Below, one piece after another: positions 54,080 to 62,863 of a DNA stretch of 64,000 nt. The notes under the pieces are model-generated. The model ran no database searches and was not told the DNA's origin. It was given only the letters and a program-made list of their open reading frames with translations. Position numbers and translations under genes: made by a program. How positions within the stretch are numbered: position 1 is the stretch's first letter; each line of letters opens with the position of its first letter. Origin of the DNA: Clostridium beijerinckii HUN142 (GTDB lineage Bacteria; Bacillota; Clostridia; Clostridiales; Clostridiaceae). The DNA is taken from contig NZ_JHXK01000011.1 in the NCBI RefSeq assembly GCF_000621745.1, positions 1 to 64,000 of the forward strand. Direction: 5' to 3'.

Positions 54080-54445
54080 GTGCTTTTCAGCGAAAATTTT
54101 TCCTGCAATTCCTAATGCGCTGCAAGCTTTAGGGAAACCTACATATGCTGCACATTGCAAAATAATTTCTAATATCTCCTCTTGTTTTAATCCAGCTTTA
54201 AGAGCTCCTTTTATATGGAAATCTAATTGTTCAAATGCACCTTGTGTTATAAGTGCAGTTATAGTTACAACTTCTCTTGTTTTCAAATCCAAATTTGGTC
54301 TTGCATATATTTGACCAAATCCAAAAGAAATCATTTTATCCAAAAAATCCGGAAATATTTCTCCCACAGAGTTTATCATTTGTTCACCATTTTCATCTGT
54401 CATTTGTTTTAACATATTGATTCCGTTTTCATAATCTTTATTCAT
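54077..54445 (-). CDS. Carboxymuconolactone decarboxylase-family protein
   Basis: 122 residues, all-helical CMD fold: KTREVVTITALITQGAFEQL (about 55-74), DFHIKGALKAGLKQEEILEI and CAAYVGFPKACSALG. The CxxC of the AhpD group is absent, so an alkylhydroperoxidase role is unlikely; it is closer to the gamma-CMD form. Follows the TPP enzyme by 4 bp and must be co-transcribed. It may act on the product of that enzyme. Confidence 0.87.
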   Translation of the reverse strand: MNKDYENGINMLKQMTDENGEQMINSVGEIFPDFLDKMISFGFGQIYARPNLDLKTREVVTITALITQGAFEQLDFHIKGALKAGLKQEEILEIILQCAAYVGFPKACSALGIAGKIFAEKH

Positions 54446-54449
54446 TTTA

Positions 54450-56081
54450 CTATCCCCTTTTCATAGTTGGTGGTATTTCATTTGGATCAACCATAACTTC
54501 TATTAAAATTGCTTCCTTATGTAAATTCGAAATTTCTAACGCTTTTTTTAATTCAAATTCATTGCAGCATCTATATGATTTTACGCCTAGTGATTCACCA
54601 AATTTTTTAGCATTTAATGATACACTATATGTTGTTCCAACTGCATGTCCTAAATTCTTTTTCATACCTTTATCCACCATATCTAGTCTTCCATTATTTA
54701 TTATTATAAAAGTAACTGGAATATTATAATTTGCTGCCGTTGAGATTTCGGTTCCCTGCATAAAAGTACATCCATCACCAGTTATGCAGATAATTCTAGA
54801 ATTATAGGTTGCTAGCTGTGCTCCAATTGAGTAACCTATAGCATGCCCCATAGCTCCAAATACATCATCAAAAAAGAATGTACCTGGTTTTCTGATATTA
54901 AAATATCTTATTGCGTAAAAAGAATGACTTCCATCATCACCAAAAACAATAGCATCATCTGGCAATCCTTTTCTTATTATTTCCATAGAATGAGCAGATG
55001 AAAGATACTTACTATTTCCTTTAATACTATTTTTAAATTCATAGTTTTCTTCTAATAAAGTATATTTATTTCTTCTCCTATCTTTAATTTCATCTAATAC
55101 TAGCTGTAGATTTGCTTTAATATCACCAGTAATAGGTAATGTTTGAACTAGTAATGCTTTTTCTATGAATGTATTATCATAATCTAAATGAACTACTTCT
55201 TTAGGATAATTGTCTGGTGATATTCCTACTAAAGACATATCAGATAGTTTACTTCCTATTACTATCATTAAGTCTATATCTTCCTTTATATATTCACTTG
55301 ATTTATCTGTACCGCCTAAACCTAATGCACCAAGTGATAACGGATGATTTTCAGCAAATGTTCCTTTTCCCCCTGGAGTCGTCATAACTGGTATGTCCCA
55401 AATTTCGGCTAGACTTTTAACTTCTTCATAAGCTAAACTAGAATGAATACCTTTACCTGCCAAAATCACAGGTTTTCTAGCATTATCAAGTTTATTAACA
55501 AACTCATCCAATCTTGAGGATATTAGTTTATCCATATTATTCGGTAAATCAAGTTCAAATTGATCTATTTCTTCATCAAGTATATCCATAGGTATTGATA
55601 AATGGACTGGTCCCTTGACTCCTGAATACGCTTTTTCCAATGCATGTTGCAGATATAATTTAAACTGATCAGCTCTCTCTACTCTGGCACTAAATTTAGT
55701 AACTGATTCAAACATTCTAACTAAATCCGTACCAAAAATTGTCGAATCTTGTCCCATAGCTTTTCCCACATTATGCATGGATTGTTGCCCAGTGATAAAT
55801 AATACTGGTACATGGTAAGCATTCGCTTGTCCTGCAGCAGTTAATGCGTTTGTGCCTCCAGGTCCAGAAGTTACAAGAGCTACTCCTAATTTCCTGTTTA
55901 TTAATGAATAGCCTGCCGCTGCATAGCCAGAGCCACTTTCATGTTTGCTTAAAATAAAATTTATATCTTGCTTATATAATTCCATAATTAAAGATTCAAT
56001 CGGTCTCCCAGGTATCCCAAAAACATGACTAACTCCCCACTTCCTAAAATTTGATGCTAAAATAGATGATATTCTTTTCAT
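54450..56081 (-). CDS. Thiamine-pyrophosphate enzyme (acetolactate synthase-like)
   Basis: 543 residues with the three domains of the POX/ALS superfamily. Catalytic Glu is E48 in SKHESGSGYAAAGY, the central FAD-like or structural domain lies at about 190-330, and the TPP-Mg motif is GDGCTFMQGT (435) to INNG (461). It is decarboxylase- or lyase-type acting on a 2-keto acid. No regulatory subunit (ilvN) is present, so ordinary branched-chain synthesis is unlikely. AGGAGA precedes the ATG by 8 nt. Operon with the CMD protein. Confidence 0.9.
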   Translation of the reverse strand: MKRISSILASNFRKWGVSHVFGIPGRPIESLIMELYKQDINFILSKHESGSGYAAAGYSLINRKLGVALVTSGPGGTNALTAAGQANAYHVPVLFITGQQSMHNVGKAMGQDSTIFGTDLVRMFESVTKFSARVERADQFKLYLQHALEKAYSGVKGPVHLSIPMDILDEEIDQFELDLPNNMDKLISSRLDEFVNKLDNARKPVILAGKGIHSSLAYEEVKSLAEIWDIPVMTTPGGKGTFAENHPLSLGALGLGGTDKSSEYIKEDIDLMIVIGSKLSDMSLVGISPDNYPKEVVHLDYDNTFIEKALLVQTLPITGDIKANLQLVLDEIKDRRRNKYTLLEENYEFKNSIKGNSKYLSSAHSMEIIRKGLPDDAIVFGDDGSHSFYAIRYFNIRKPGTFFFDDVFGAMGHAIGYSIGAQLATYNSRIICITGDGCTFMQGTEISTAANYNIPVTFIIINNGRLDMVDKGMKKNLGHAVGTTYSVSLNAKKFGESLGVKSYRCCNEFELKKALEISNLHKEAILIEVMVDPNEIPPTMKRG

Positions 56082-56427
56082 ATGTATCTCTCCTTCTATG
56101 ATTCATATTAACATTCTAAAAAATAATTTAAAAAACATTAATCATCTTATCTAATGTTCAACCGCTGTAGCACCCTAGATCTATATATAAAACTTGTCTT
56201 AATAAGTTCAAATAAGTATAATTCATTAAATGGTTAATTAAGTAGTAGCTAAATCATAGATTTTAACTCTCACTTATATAATTACTTTATAGACAACAGT
56301 GGGGTGAACAATAAATATATTGCCGTTGATTATAAATTGTGACTTTGTGATCTGCTAGGTACTTTTTTGGCTATAATTCAGATAATATTCAAATGCATGT
56401 AATAATTCACCTGAATCAAGTTTAGCT
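56082..56427. other. Intergenic region
   Basis: About 345 bp, AT-rich, separating the TPP operon from the reductase gene. Nothing recognised. Confidence 0.35.
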
Positions 56428-58371
56428 TTATTGCAAACTAAGCGCTGCATAAAATCCCCTATGTACAGCTTTTCCTACATTACCCACCTCTTCACAATCG
56501 CCTATGGCTCTTGTTTTTGCATAATATTTTTCTTTTATTTCTTCTGCTAGTTTATTGTTCTTTATCATACCAAATGCATTAATCACACTATCAGCTTTTA
56601 TAAATTCAGATGTACCATCACATCTTTCTATATATACACCTTTGCTATCAATTGATGTAACTTTACTATTTGTATAAATTTTTACTCCTACTTTATAAAT
56701 CATGGGTATTAATGATGCTGCATTAGCAAACAAAGCATCCTTTGCAACTGCATCTGACATTTCAATAATCGTAACTTTCTTACCGTCTTCTGTAGCGAAT
56801 TCTAAAGCACTATCACAACCTGATAAGCCGCCACCACATATAACAATATTTTCACCTTTTAATAATTCTTTATTTTTATGTGCCTCAATTAAATTAATAA
56901 CATTTGAACTATCAATACCAGGAATCTGAGGCCTAGAAGGAACTGCACCAGTTCCTATAATTATTTTATCGCACTTTGCTAATATATCATCAGCAGCTGA
57001 AACTTCTGTGTCTAGTTGAATTTTAACATTCAATTTCTTAAGCTGAACACCATACCAATCTATTAATCTACGCAACTGACTCTTAAAAGCAGGTGTTGAA
57101 ACTGCTGCTATCTGTCCACCAATTACTTTTTCTTTTTCAAAGAGAGTAACCTTATGTCCTTCAATTGCAGCAACACGTGCTGCCTCTAACCCTGCGGGTC
57201 CAGCTCCTATAACTACGACATTTTGTGGAGTTTTAGTACATTTAATTTCAAAACGTTTTTCATTGCAAGCTTGCGGATTCACCGAACAGCTTAACTTAGT
57301 AAATCGAACTGCAATACGTCCTATGCATCCCTCATTACAGCGAATGCATGGTTTTACATCTTCACGATTACCATTCATAAGCTTATTTGGCATTTCTGGA
57401 TCTGCAATTAGAGGACGTCCAAACATGACAAAATCAGCGTTCCCAGATTCTATTAACCTAACTGCTGTTTCGGGTGTATGATTGCCAGAATTAAGTATTG
57501 GAATATTAACAGCTCTGCGTGTAGGCTCACATAAATATTCCATACATGCATCTCCTAGATATGAAGGTGGAAAAACATAATCAATTGCTTCAGACGATCC
57601 TGCATCTATATCTATGGCATCAACTCCTGCTTCTTCTAGTAGCTTAATAAGATGCATGCTATCTTCAATAGTACGCCCACCTTCAAAGCGATGATCAAGT
57701 GATATTCGAAATAATATTGGCATATGTGGTCCAACAGCATTTCTTATTGAACGAACAATTTCTATAGGGAATCTAGCACGTTTTTCATCTGTTCCACCAT
57801 ACTCATCCTCACGTTTATTCCATATTGGAGACATAAATTGATCTATTAAATCTCCAGCATGTCCATGTATCTCAATCGCATCAAAACCTGCATTTTTAAC
57901 GATTTTGGCAGAACATGCAAATTTTTTAATAATTTCTTTTATATCGTCATGACTCATAGGCCTACAATTAACTTTTCTATTATATGCTGCTGGTATAGGT
58001 GATGCTGACATCGGTGGCTCTCCATATTCGTTTGGAAGTGCATCACGTCCTGTACCACAACATAATTGAGCAGCTATTTTTGCTCCGTATCTTTGTACAG
58101 TTTCACAAAGAGTAGTAAGTTTTGGTATTGCATACGTATGATCTAGTATACCTGAAAGAGGACCTTGTGCTATATCCTGTGAAATAAATTGAGCGCCCAT
58201 AATTATAAGTCCAGCTCCGCCTTTTGCACGCTCTTCATAATAATCAATTTCATCATTTGAAATAGTACCATTGCTATTAGATGCATTAATTCCTATAGGC
58301 GAAAAAACTATTCTATTCTTAACCTCCATGTTTCCAATCTTAAATGGTGTAAATAACTTCTTATAGTCCAT
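56428..58371 (-). CDS. Old-Yellow-Enzyme/2,4-dienoyl-CoA reductase-type oxidoreductase
   Basis: About 647 residues. N-terminal FMN barrel (about 1-330: LFTPFKIGNMEVKNRIVFSP, EIHGHAGDLIDQFMSP), a [4Fe-4S] segment (CIRCNEGCIGR, then CSVNP) and a C-terminal FAD/NAD(P) part (VVIGAGPAGLEAARVAA, VICGGGLSGCDSALEFA). This is the plan of 2,4-dienoyl-CoA reductase, trimethylamine dehydrogenase and bile-acid or enoate reductases. It reduces activated C=C bonds by bifunctional flavin chemistry. Start at 58371 is chosen from family alignment (MDYKKLFTPF); no ideal ribosome site. Substrate unknown. Confidence 0.9.
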   Translation of the reverse strand: MDYKKLFTPFKIGNMEVKNRIVFSPIGINASNSNGTISNDEIDYYEERAKGGAGLIIMGAQFISQDIAQGPLSGILDHTYAIPKLTTLCETVQRYGAKIAAQLCCGTGRDALPNEYGEPPMSASPIPAAYNRKVNCRPMSHDDIKEIIKKFACSAKIVKNAGFDAIEIHGHAGDLIDQFMSPIWNKREDEYGGTDEKRARFPIEIVRSIRNAVGPHMPILFRISLDHRFEGGRTIEDSMHLIKLLEEAGVDAIDIDAGSSEAIDYVFPPSYLGDACMEYLCEPTRRAVNIPILNSGNHTPETAVRLIESGNADFVMFGRPLIADPEMPNKLMNGNREDVKPCIRCNEGCIGRIAVRFTKLSCSVNPQACNEKRFEIKCTKTPQNVVVIGAGPAGLEAARVAAIEGHKVTLFEKEKVIGGQIAAVSTPAFKSQLRRLIDWYGVQLKKLNVKIQLDTEVSAADDILAKCDKIIIGTGAVPSRPQIPGIDSSNVINLIEAHKNKELLKGENIVICGGGLSGCDSALEFATEDGKKVTIIEMSDAVAKDALFANAASLIPMIYKVGVKIYTNSKVTSIDSKGVYIERCDGTSEFIKADSVINAFGMIKNNKLAEEIKEKYYAKTRAIGDCEEVGNVGKAVHRGFYAALSLQ

Positions 58372-58505
58372 AATAGTTCTGTCATTCCCTTCTCTATACT
58401 CACAATATAAAAGTTGTTTAACAGACATGAGATAAATTGCTTATTTATTAACTAATAATTAAACTCTAAACAACTTTTTACAGATTATTTTGATAGATCT
58501 CCATC

Positions 58506-59945
58506 TTAAAAATAAATATCAGAAAATTCAACATTAATGGCATTTACTAATCCGTTATCTGAAGATATGAATGCATTGCTTTTCTCCTCAAATGTAACTT
58601 CTTTAATAGGTAGCGTTATTGTAAATTTACTGCCAATTCCCAATTCACTTTCTACCTCTATGCTTCCTTCTAATATTTCTACCAACATCTTTACTAATGC
58701 TAAACCAATACCACTACCTTCTGCCTGTCTTGAAAGATTATTATCAACTTGTCCAAATCGTTCAAAAATCACTTCACGCTTATCTTCTGGAATCCCTACC
58801 CCAGTATCAATTACAGCAATTGATACTGTTTTATTCTTCATATTTTCTGTAATCTCAACAGTTATATTTCCACCTTCTGGTGTGAATTTTATTGCATTTG
58901 ATAAAAGATTCAAAATTATGCGTTCATATTTTTCATCATCTATTGAAGTATTTAAGCTATATGTATTAGTTTTAAATTCAAACACGATTTTCTTTTGTTC
59001 TGCATATATTTTTATAGACTCTGCAATTAATTGTGTTATAAATACAATATCTATATTTTTTTTGTTTAATTTAAATTGATCTGCTTTTAACTTAGTAATA
59101 TCTAGCAAATTATTTACAAGCCTTAACTGCCTGAAAGCATTTCGCTTTATACTTGCTATTAAGTTTTTGACTGATTGAGGAATCTGATTAATATATACTT
59201 GTTCAATCAGTTGAATAGCTGAATAAATAACATTTATTGGAGTTTTGAATTCATGAGTAATAAGGGTTATAAATTCATCCTTCATTACAAGATCTTTTTC
59301 TAATATCTCTCTTTGCTTTTTTTCTGATTCATATAATAGTTCTTTTTGTCTATTTATTTTACGGTTTTGTTTTCTAAGTAATAGTTCTCGTTCTATGGCA
59401 TCAACCACAGTCGTTAATGTCATTAAGAAAAAGGGATTATGAAGTATAACAGCAGTCATAATACATATAGTTCCAAGAAGATTATCATCATCTGAATAAT
59501 GAAATGGTGCTCCATAACAAGCACAACCGTGTAAATAATTATGAAAATGACTTTTTCCTATTAGTTCCATTGGATGATTTTGCTTAAGTGTTAAACTAAC
59601 CACATTTGTCCCCATATCTTCTTCACTGAATTGAATGCCTGGCTTAATTCCCAATTTAAACATTATGTCACCTATGGTCTCATCGCCAAGAATCTCTAAT
59701 AAATATCCATTTTCATCTGTTATAGTTACTAATATAGGAGTACCCTCTAATGATTTAATCATTTTATCACTAAAAAATTCTACAACCTCTAAAACTTCTT
59801 TATACATATCTTTCTTTCTGGCAAGCTCTAATTTTGACATAGCATTTAGGGACATTCTGGGATTACTAGGATCTAATCCTAATTTTCTACACTTCTTTTT
59901 TGACTCTATAATGTAATCTGCTTCTTGCTCATCTATATCTTGCAA
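58506..59945 (-). CDS. Sensor histidine kinase with GAF-type sensor domain
   Basis: About 479 residues. An AcoR/DhaR-like GAF domain (about 55-170: TPILVTITDENGYLLEILGD, SEEDMGTNVVS), a coiled-coil linker (185-220), HisKA with phospho-His about H231 (LITHEFKTPINV) and HATPase_c (DDEKYERIILNLLSNAIKF, DTGVGIPEDKREVIFERFG, GSGIGLALVK). No membrane segment; cytosolic. The GAF ends in HNYLHGCACYGAPFHY, rich in His and Cys. The start is TTG at 59945, AGGAGG 9 nt upstream. No response regulator is nearby. Lies upstream of the reductase gene on the same strand. Confidence 0.92.
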   Translation of the reverse strand: MQDIDEQEADYIIESKKKCRKLGLDPSNPRMSLNAMSKLELARKKDMYKEVLEVVEFFSDKMIKSLEGTPILVTITDENGYLLEILGDETIGDIMFKLGIKPGIQFSEEDMGTNVVSLTLKQNHPMELIGKSHFHNYLHGCACYGAPFHYSDDDNLLGTICIMTAVILHNPFFLMTLTTVVDAIERELLLRKQNRKINRQKELLYESEKKQREILEKDLVMKDEFITLITHEFKTPINVIYSAIQLIEQVYINQIPQSVKNLIASIKRNAFRQLRLVNNLLDITKLKADQFKLNKKNIDIVFITQLIAESIKIYAEQKKIVFEFKTNTYSLNTSIDDEKYERIILNLLSNAIKFTPEGGNITVEITENMKNKTVSIAVIDTGVGIPEDKREVIFERFGQVDNNLSRQAEGSGIGLALVKMLVEILEGSIEVESELGIGSKFTITLPIKEVTFEEKSNAFISSDNGLVNAINVEFSDIYF

Positions 59946-60414
59946 CGTATATTGCCTCCTCAAAAGAAAACTTTAGTAATTTATGTATATTGATTCACTT
60001 TTTTACATAATTTACTCACCTATTATATCACTAAGTTTATATTATCGGAATATTTATTCTAATTAATTTCATAATTTACAATAAATTCATATATAATTTA
60101 TATTTTGCATTCATAAAGCCGCAAAAAAATGTAAAAGTGCAACCAATATTGCTCAAAATAATTCAAATTTGTAAAAATAATTTTCCAACCATCTTTATTA
60201 TTATCATATTTCATAACACTTGTCTCTTAGAAAACCTTTTAATGCATCTTAACCATACCTCTAATATAAATTGTAACATTGTTAACTTTTTTTGTTTTTA
60301 AATTCTTAACTTTTTTCCTTTTTAAATTTAAAAAAAGTTTTATTTAAAACTATGTTCATTTAAAAAATATTTTTTAAAATTAGCTTACAATGCAAAAAAA
60401 GCTGCAGTAATTAA
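59946..60414. other. Intergenic region with repeat copy C
   Basis: Promoter region of the kinase gene and 3' region of a small secreted protein gene. Contains the third copy of the intergenic repeat; no gene. Confidence 0.5.
60277..60385. repeat. Dispersed intergenic repeat, copy C
   Basis: GTTAACTTTTTTTG, TTAACTTTTTTCC 24 bp later, TTTTTAAATTTAAAAAAAG, TTTTATTTAAAACTATGTTC. The 3' half is degraded relative to A and B. It lies 30 bp past the stop of small secreted paralog 2. Confidence 0.75.
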
Positions 60415-60735
60415 TTAAACAATAACCACTTCCCCATTACCAACAATTAGAATTCTATAGCTAGGCTTTAGTGGTATTAAATTATACTTTTGAGAATTTG
60501 CAGATAAACGTAGTGCCTGCAATGTACGTTGATTTTCATCCAAAATGAGCACATAAACAGCATCGCTAGAAGATATATTTTCAATACTATAGAGATTATC
60601 TGAGGTAATATTAAAACTAGATAATTGATAAACACCTTCTTTAAAATTAGTAACAGCAAATACAGGTGTTAACAAAAATATATTAAATAAAAGAGTCATT
60701 ATTATTAATAAAGTAGTTAACTTTTTCATCATTGA
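60415..60735 (-). CDS. Small secreted protein, paralog 2
   Basis: About 106 residues: signal peptide ending near TPVFAV, then NFKEGVYQLSSFNI, YVLILDENQRTLQALRL, YNLIPLKPSYRILIVGNG. Clearly related to the products at 60863 (next gene) and 41960. AAGGTGG stands right before the ATG pair. Predicted extracellular beta-rich protein, function unknown. Confidence 0.78.
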   Translation of the reverse strand, partial: SMMKKLTTLLIIMTLLFNIFLLTPVFAVTNFKEGVYQLSSFNITSDNLYSIENISSSDAVYVLILDENQRTLQALRLSANSQKYNLIPLKPSYRILIVGNGEVVIV

Positions 60736-60862
60736 ACCACCTTTCAAATTTATCATATATAGCTAAATACTACATTATAATTCTGTTTCATTAATCTAAA
60801 ATAAACATTAAGTAAAATAGTTAGTTCTGAACACATATAAAAAGTAATATATAACTCTCTCT

Positions 60863-61186
60863 TTAGCCAACATCAATATAGGCTTCTCCCTTTCCAACTA
60901 ATGCGATTCTGTATTCAGGTTTCAGAGGAACTAAATTATATCTTCTTTGTGTAGGCTCTAATTGTATAGATTGTATTTCGAGCTGATTCTCATCAAATAT
61001 AAACACACGAATGCTATCTGTGTTTGAAATATTTTGAATAAAATAAGTACTATTGGGAGAAAAGTTTAAATCTACTGCTTTATAAACACCTTCTTTAAAG
61101 TTATTAACAGCATATACCTGAATTGGCTTAAACATTCCAAATAAAAGACATAATAAAATCATTACTAAAGCAGAGTGTTTCCTCAT
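60863..61186 (-). CDS. Small secreted protein, paralog 3
   Basis: 107 residues: signal peptide ending VQVYAV, then NNFKEGVYKAVDLNFSPNS, RVFIFDENQLEIQSIQLEP, YNLVPLKPEYRIALVGKGEA. Tandem duplicate of paralog 2. Start at 61186 with AAGGTGG 7 nt upstream. Both genes have the same ribosome site and spacing, pointing to a recent tandem duplication. Confidence 0.78.
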   Translation of the reverse strand: MRKHSALVMILLCLLFGMFKPIQVYAVNNFKEGVYKAVDLNFSPNSTYFIQNISNTDSIRVFIFDENQLEIQSIQLEPTQRRYNLVPLKPEYRIALVGKGEAYIDVG

Positions 61187-61204
61187 TATACGACCACCTT
61201 TCAA

Positions 61205-61554
61205 ATTTATTATACGTATGGCTGATAATAATATACATATTAAACTAAAGTAAATATTTCTATTTACTTTTACTGTTTTATATATCCCCGGTAAAGCAAT
61301 TAAATTTCAACTCTACTTTCAGGAGGATTTTATTAGAGACTAGATTAATTCCCACTGCATATAATAAAATGATCTAAGAATAAATGACCTAAGATAATTT
61401 ATTCTTAGATCATTTTTAACTTTATAGACTATTATATATATTTCTTATATATACTTCTTAATATAAAAAGTTTAATAAAAATATACTATTGTTAAAAAGT
61501 GTTTTAAATCTATATTTTCTTAAATATCTCTTATAATTAAATACAATGAAGCAT
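61205..61554. other. Intergenic region
   Basis: Contains the terminator at 61366-61417; otherwise no features recognised. Confidence 0.35.
61366..61417. terminator. Strong bidirectional terminator
   Basis: AAAATGATCTAAGAATAAA (61366-61384) pairs perfectly with its complement at 61398-61416 over a 13-nt loop. Confidence 0.85.
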
Positions 61555-62333
61555 TCAGCGTGAAGGTAGTTTTCTGCTAATATATACACCTTGAATTATC
61601 ACAAACACGCTACAAACCATTGCCATAACTTGCGCCGCCTGATCACTAGCTGTCAAAAGGTCAAAACCACCATGCCAAATTAAAACTGGAATAACACTAA
61701 ATTCACTGCCTTGACATAGCCAAGCTAAAAATATTGATCCAAAAGTAAGGCTTATCCCCCAACCTATGATTCCAAGGCCCATATTCATATAATTTTCATT
61801 GAACCAAAAGGCAGGCAGGTGCCAAAAGAGCCAAATGGCAGCAACAATTAATGCACTATTTTTAATAGAAAATTTCTTACAAAGCTCGGGCAATAAAAAT
61901 CCCCTCCAGCCTGATTCTTCTCCTAAACCAAAAGTCAAGATCCAAATTATAGTTGTTTCCAATAAATTTAATCCAAGCAGTTTATTTGTTAACCCAAATC
62001 GAGTAAAATCTGGCCATATGCCTACAACAATTCTATGTGCATTACTGCTATAATCTCAAAGAATAAATGAAAAGCCAATTATATTATAACCCATTTAGAT
62101 TTAAACCTTATAGAATAAGCACGTTTTGCCCACTCGCCTAAAGATTTAAAGCCTCCCATAACTAGTGACGTTACTACTGCTCCTATAAATGGTCCAAATG
62201 AAGAAATATAAAATTGTCCTGATATTATTGGCAAGTTCATACCAAAGTGCCTATTTAATAGTAATGGCAGCCACAATGTCCAGGTAAAACTATAAGAAAT
62301 TGTAATATAGGCAATAACTTTTTTTAGATTCAC
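61555..62333 (-). pseudogene. CPBP-family intramembrane protease, decayed
   Basis: Two open frames together give most of a CPBP protease. The first (62333-62079) is the N-terminal membrane part ending SKWVII; the second carries motif 1 GEESGWRGFLLPE, the FWHLPAF motif and an IWHGGFD C-terminus. Between them (about 62030-62085) the frame must change at least three times to read IGFSFIL, FEIIAVM and AHRIVVGIWPDF. Several indels in 60 bp mean real decay, unlike the single-base breaks elsewhere. Confidence 0.8.
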
Positions 62334-62863
62334 AAAATCATCTCCTTGTTAAGTTCGATGTACCTTTACTAAAAACTTTTATCTGCAATGTAACATTTTG
62401 TGTATCTATTTTCTTAGTCCTATTTCTGAAAACTTGCTTGAAAGCAACTAAAAAATAGCGTTTATGAATACTACATTTCGACACTAAGCGATGGTCTTAT
62501 TTTTTATAAGTGATTTACTGGTTTTGTACTACACATGATTCTTATGTTTACAGATTATGTGCTGATGAATTGTAGTTAAGTCTTCCATAAATAGCCTTAT
62601 GAATATCTTACCATCTTTTCGAACTCCAATGTAAATTAATTGATTGTTTTCCATTATAGGGATATAATTAATTGTGCGATAAAAAAACAAACTTAGTCGA
62701 ATTAAATATCATGACCTAAGTTTTATACACCAAAAGAACTACAAAGGAAGCTAATATCATACTATTGTTAGCTAAGTTCGAGTAACCAAATGTAAAATTT
62801 GGACTCTCACTTATCACTTATCGCTCACAATTTATTACTTATTAGTTAGGGGGAAAATTATCA
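62334..62863. other. Non-coding region with a small minus-strand ORF
   Basis: Contains a 41-codon frame at 62529-62654 (minus), MENNQLIYIGVRKDGKIFIR onward, protein-like but without a ribosome site: a probable gene remnant. No other feature recognised. Confidence 0.45.

Noticed and set aside
54450..56081. Calling the TPP enzyme IlvB of branched-chain synthesis
   Set aside because: No ilvN, ilvC or ilvD nearby, and it is coupled with a CMD-family gene, which does not fit that pathway.
62529..62654. 41-codon minus-strand ORF as a real gene
   Set aside because: Protein-like, but there is no ribosome site and it stands next to the decayed CPBP gene, so a remnant is more likely.
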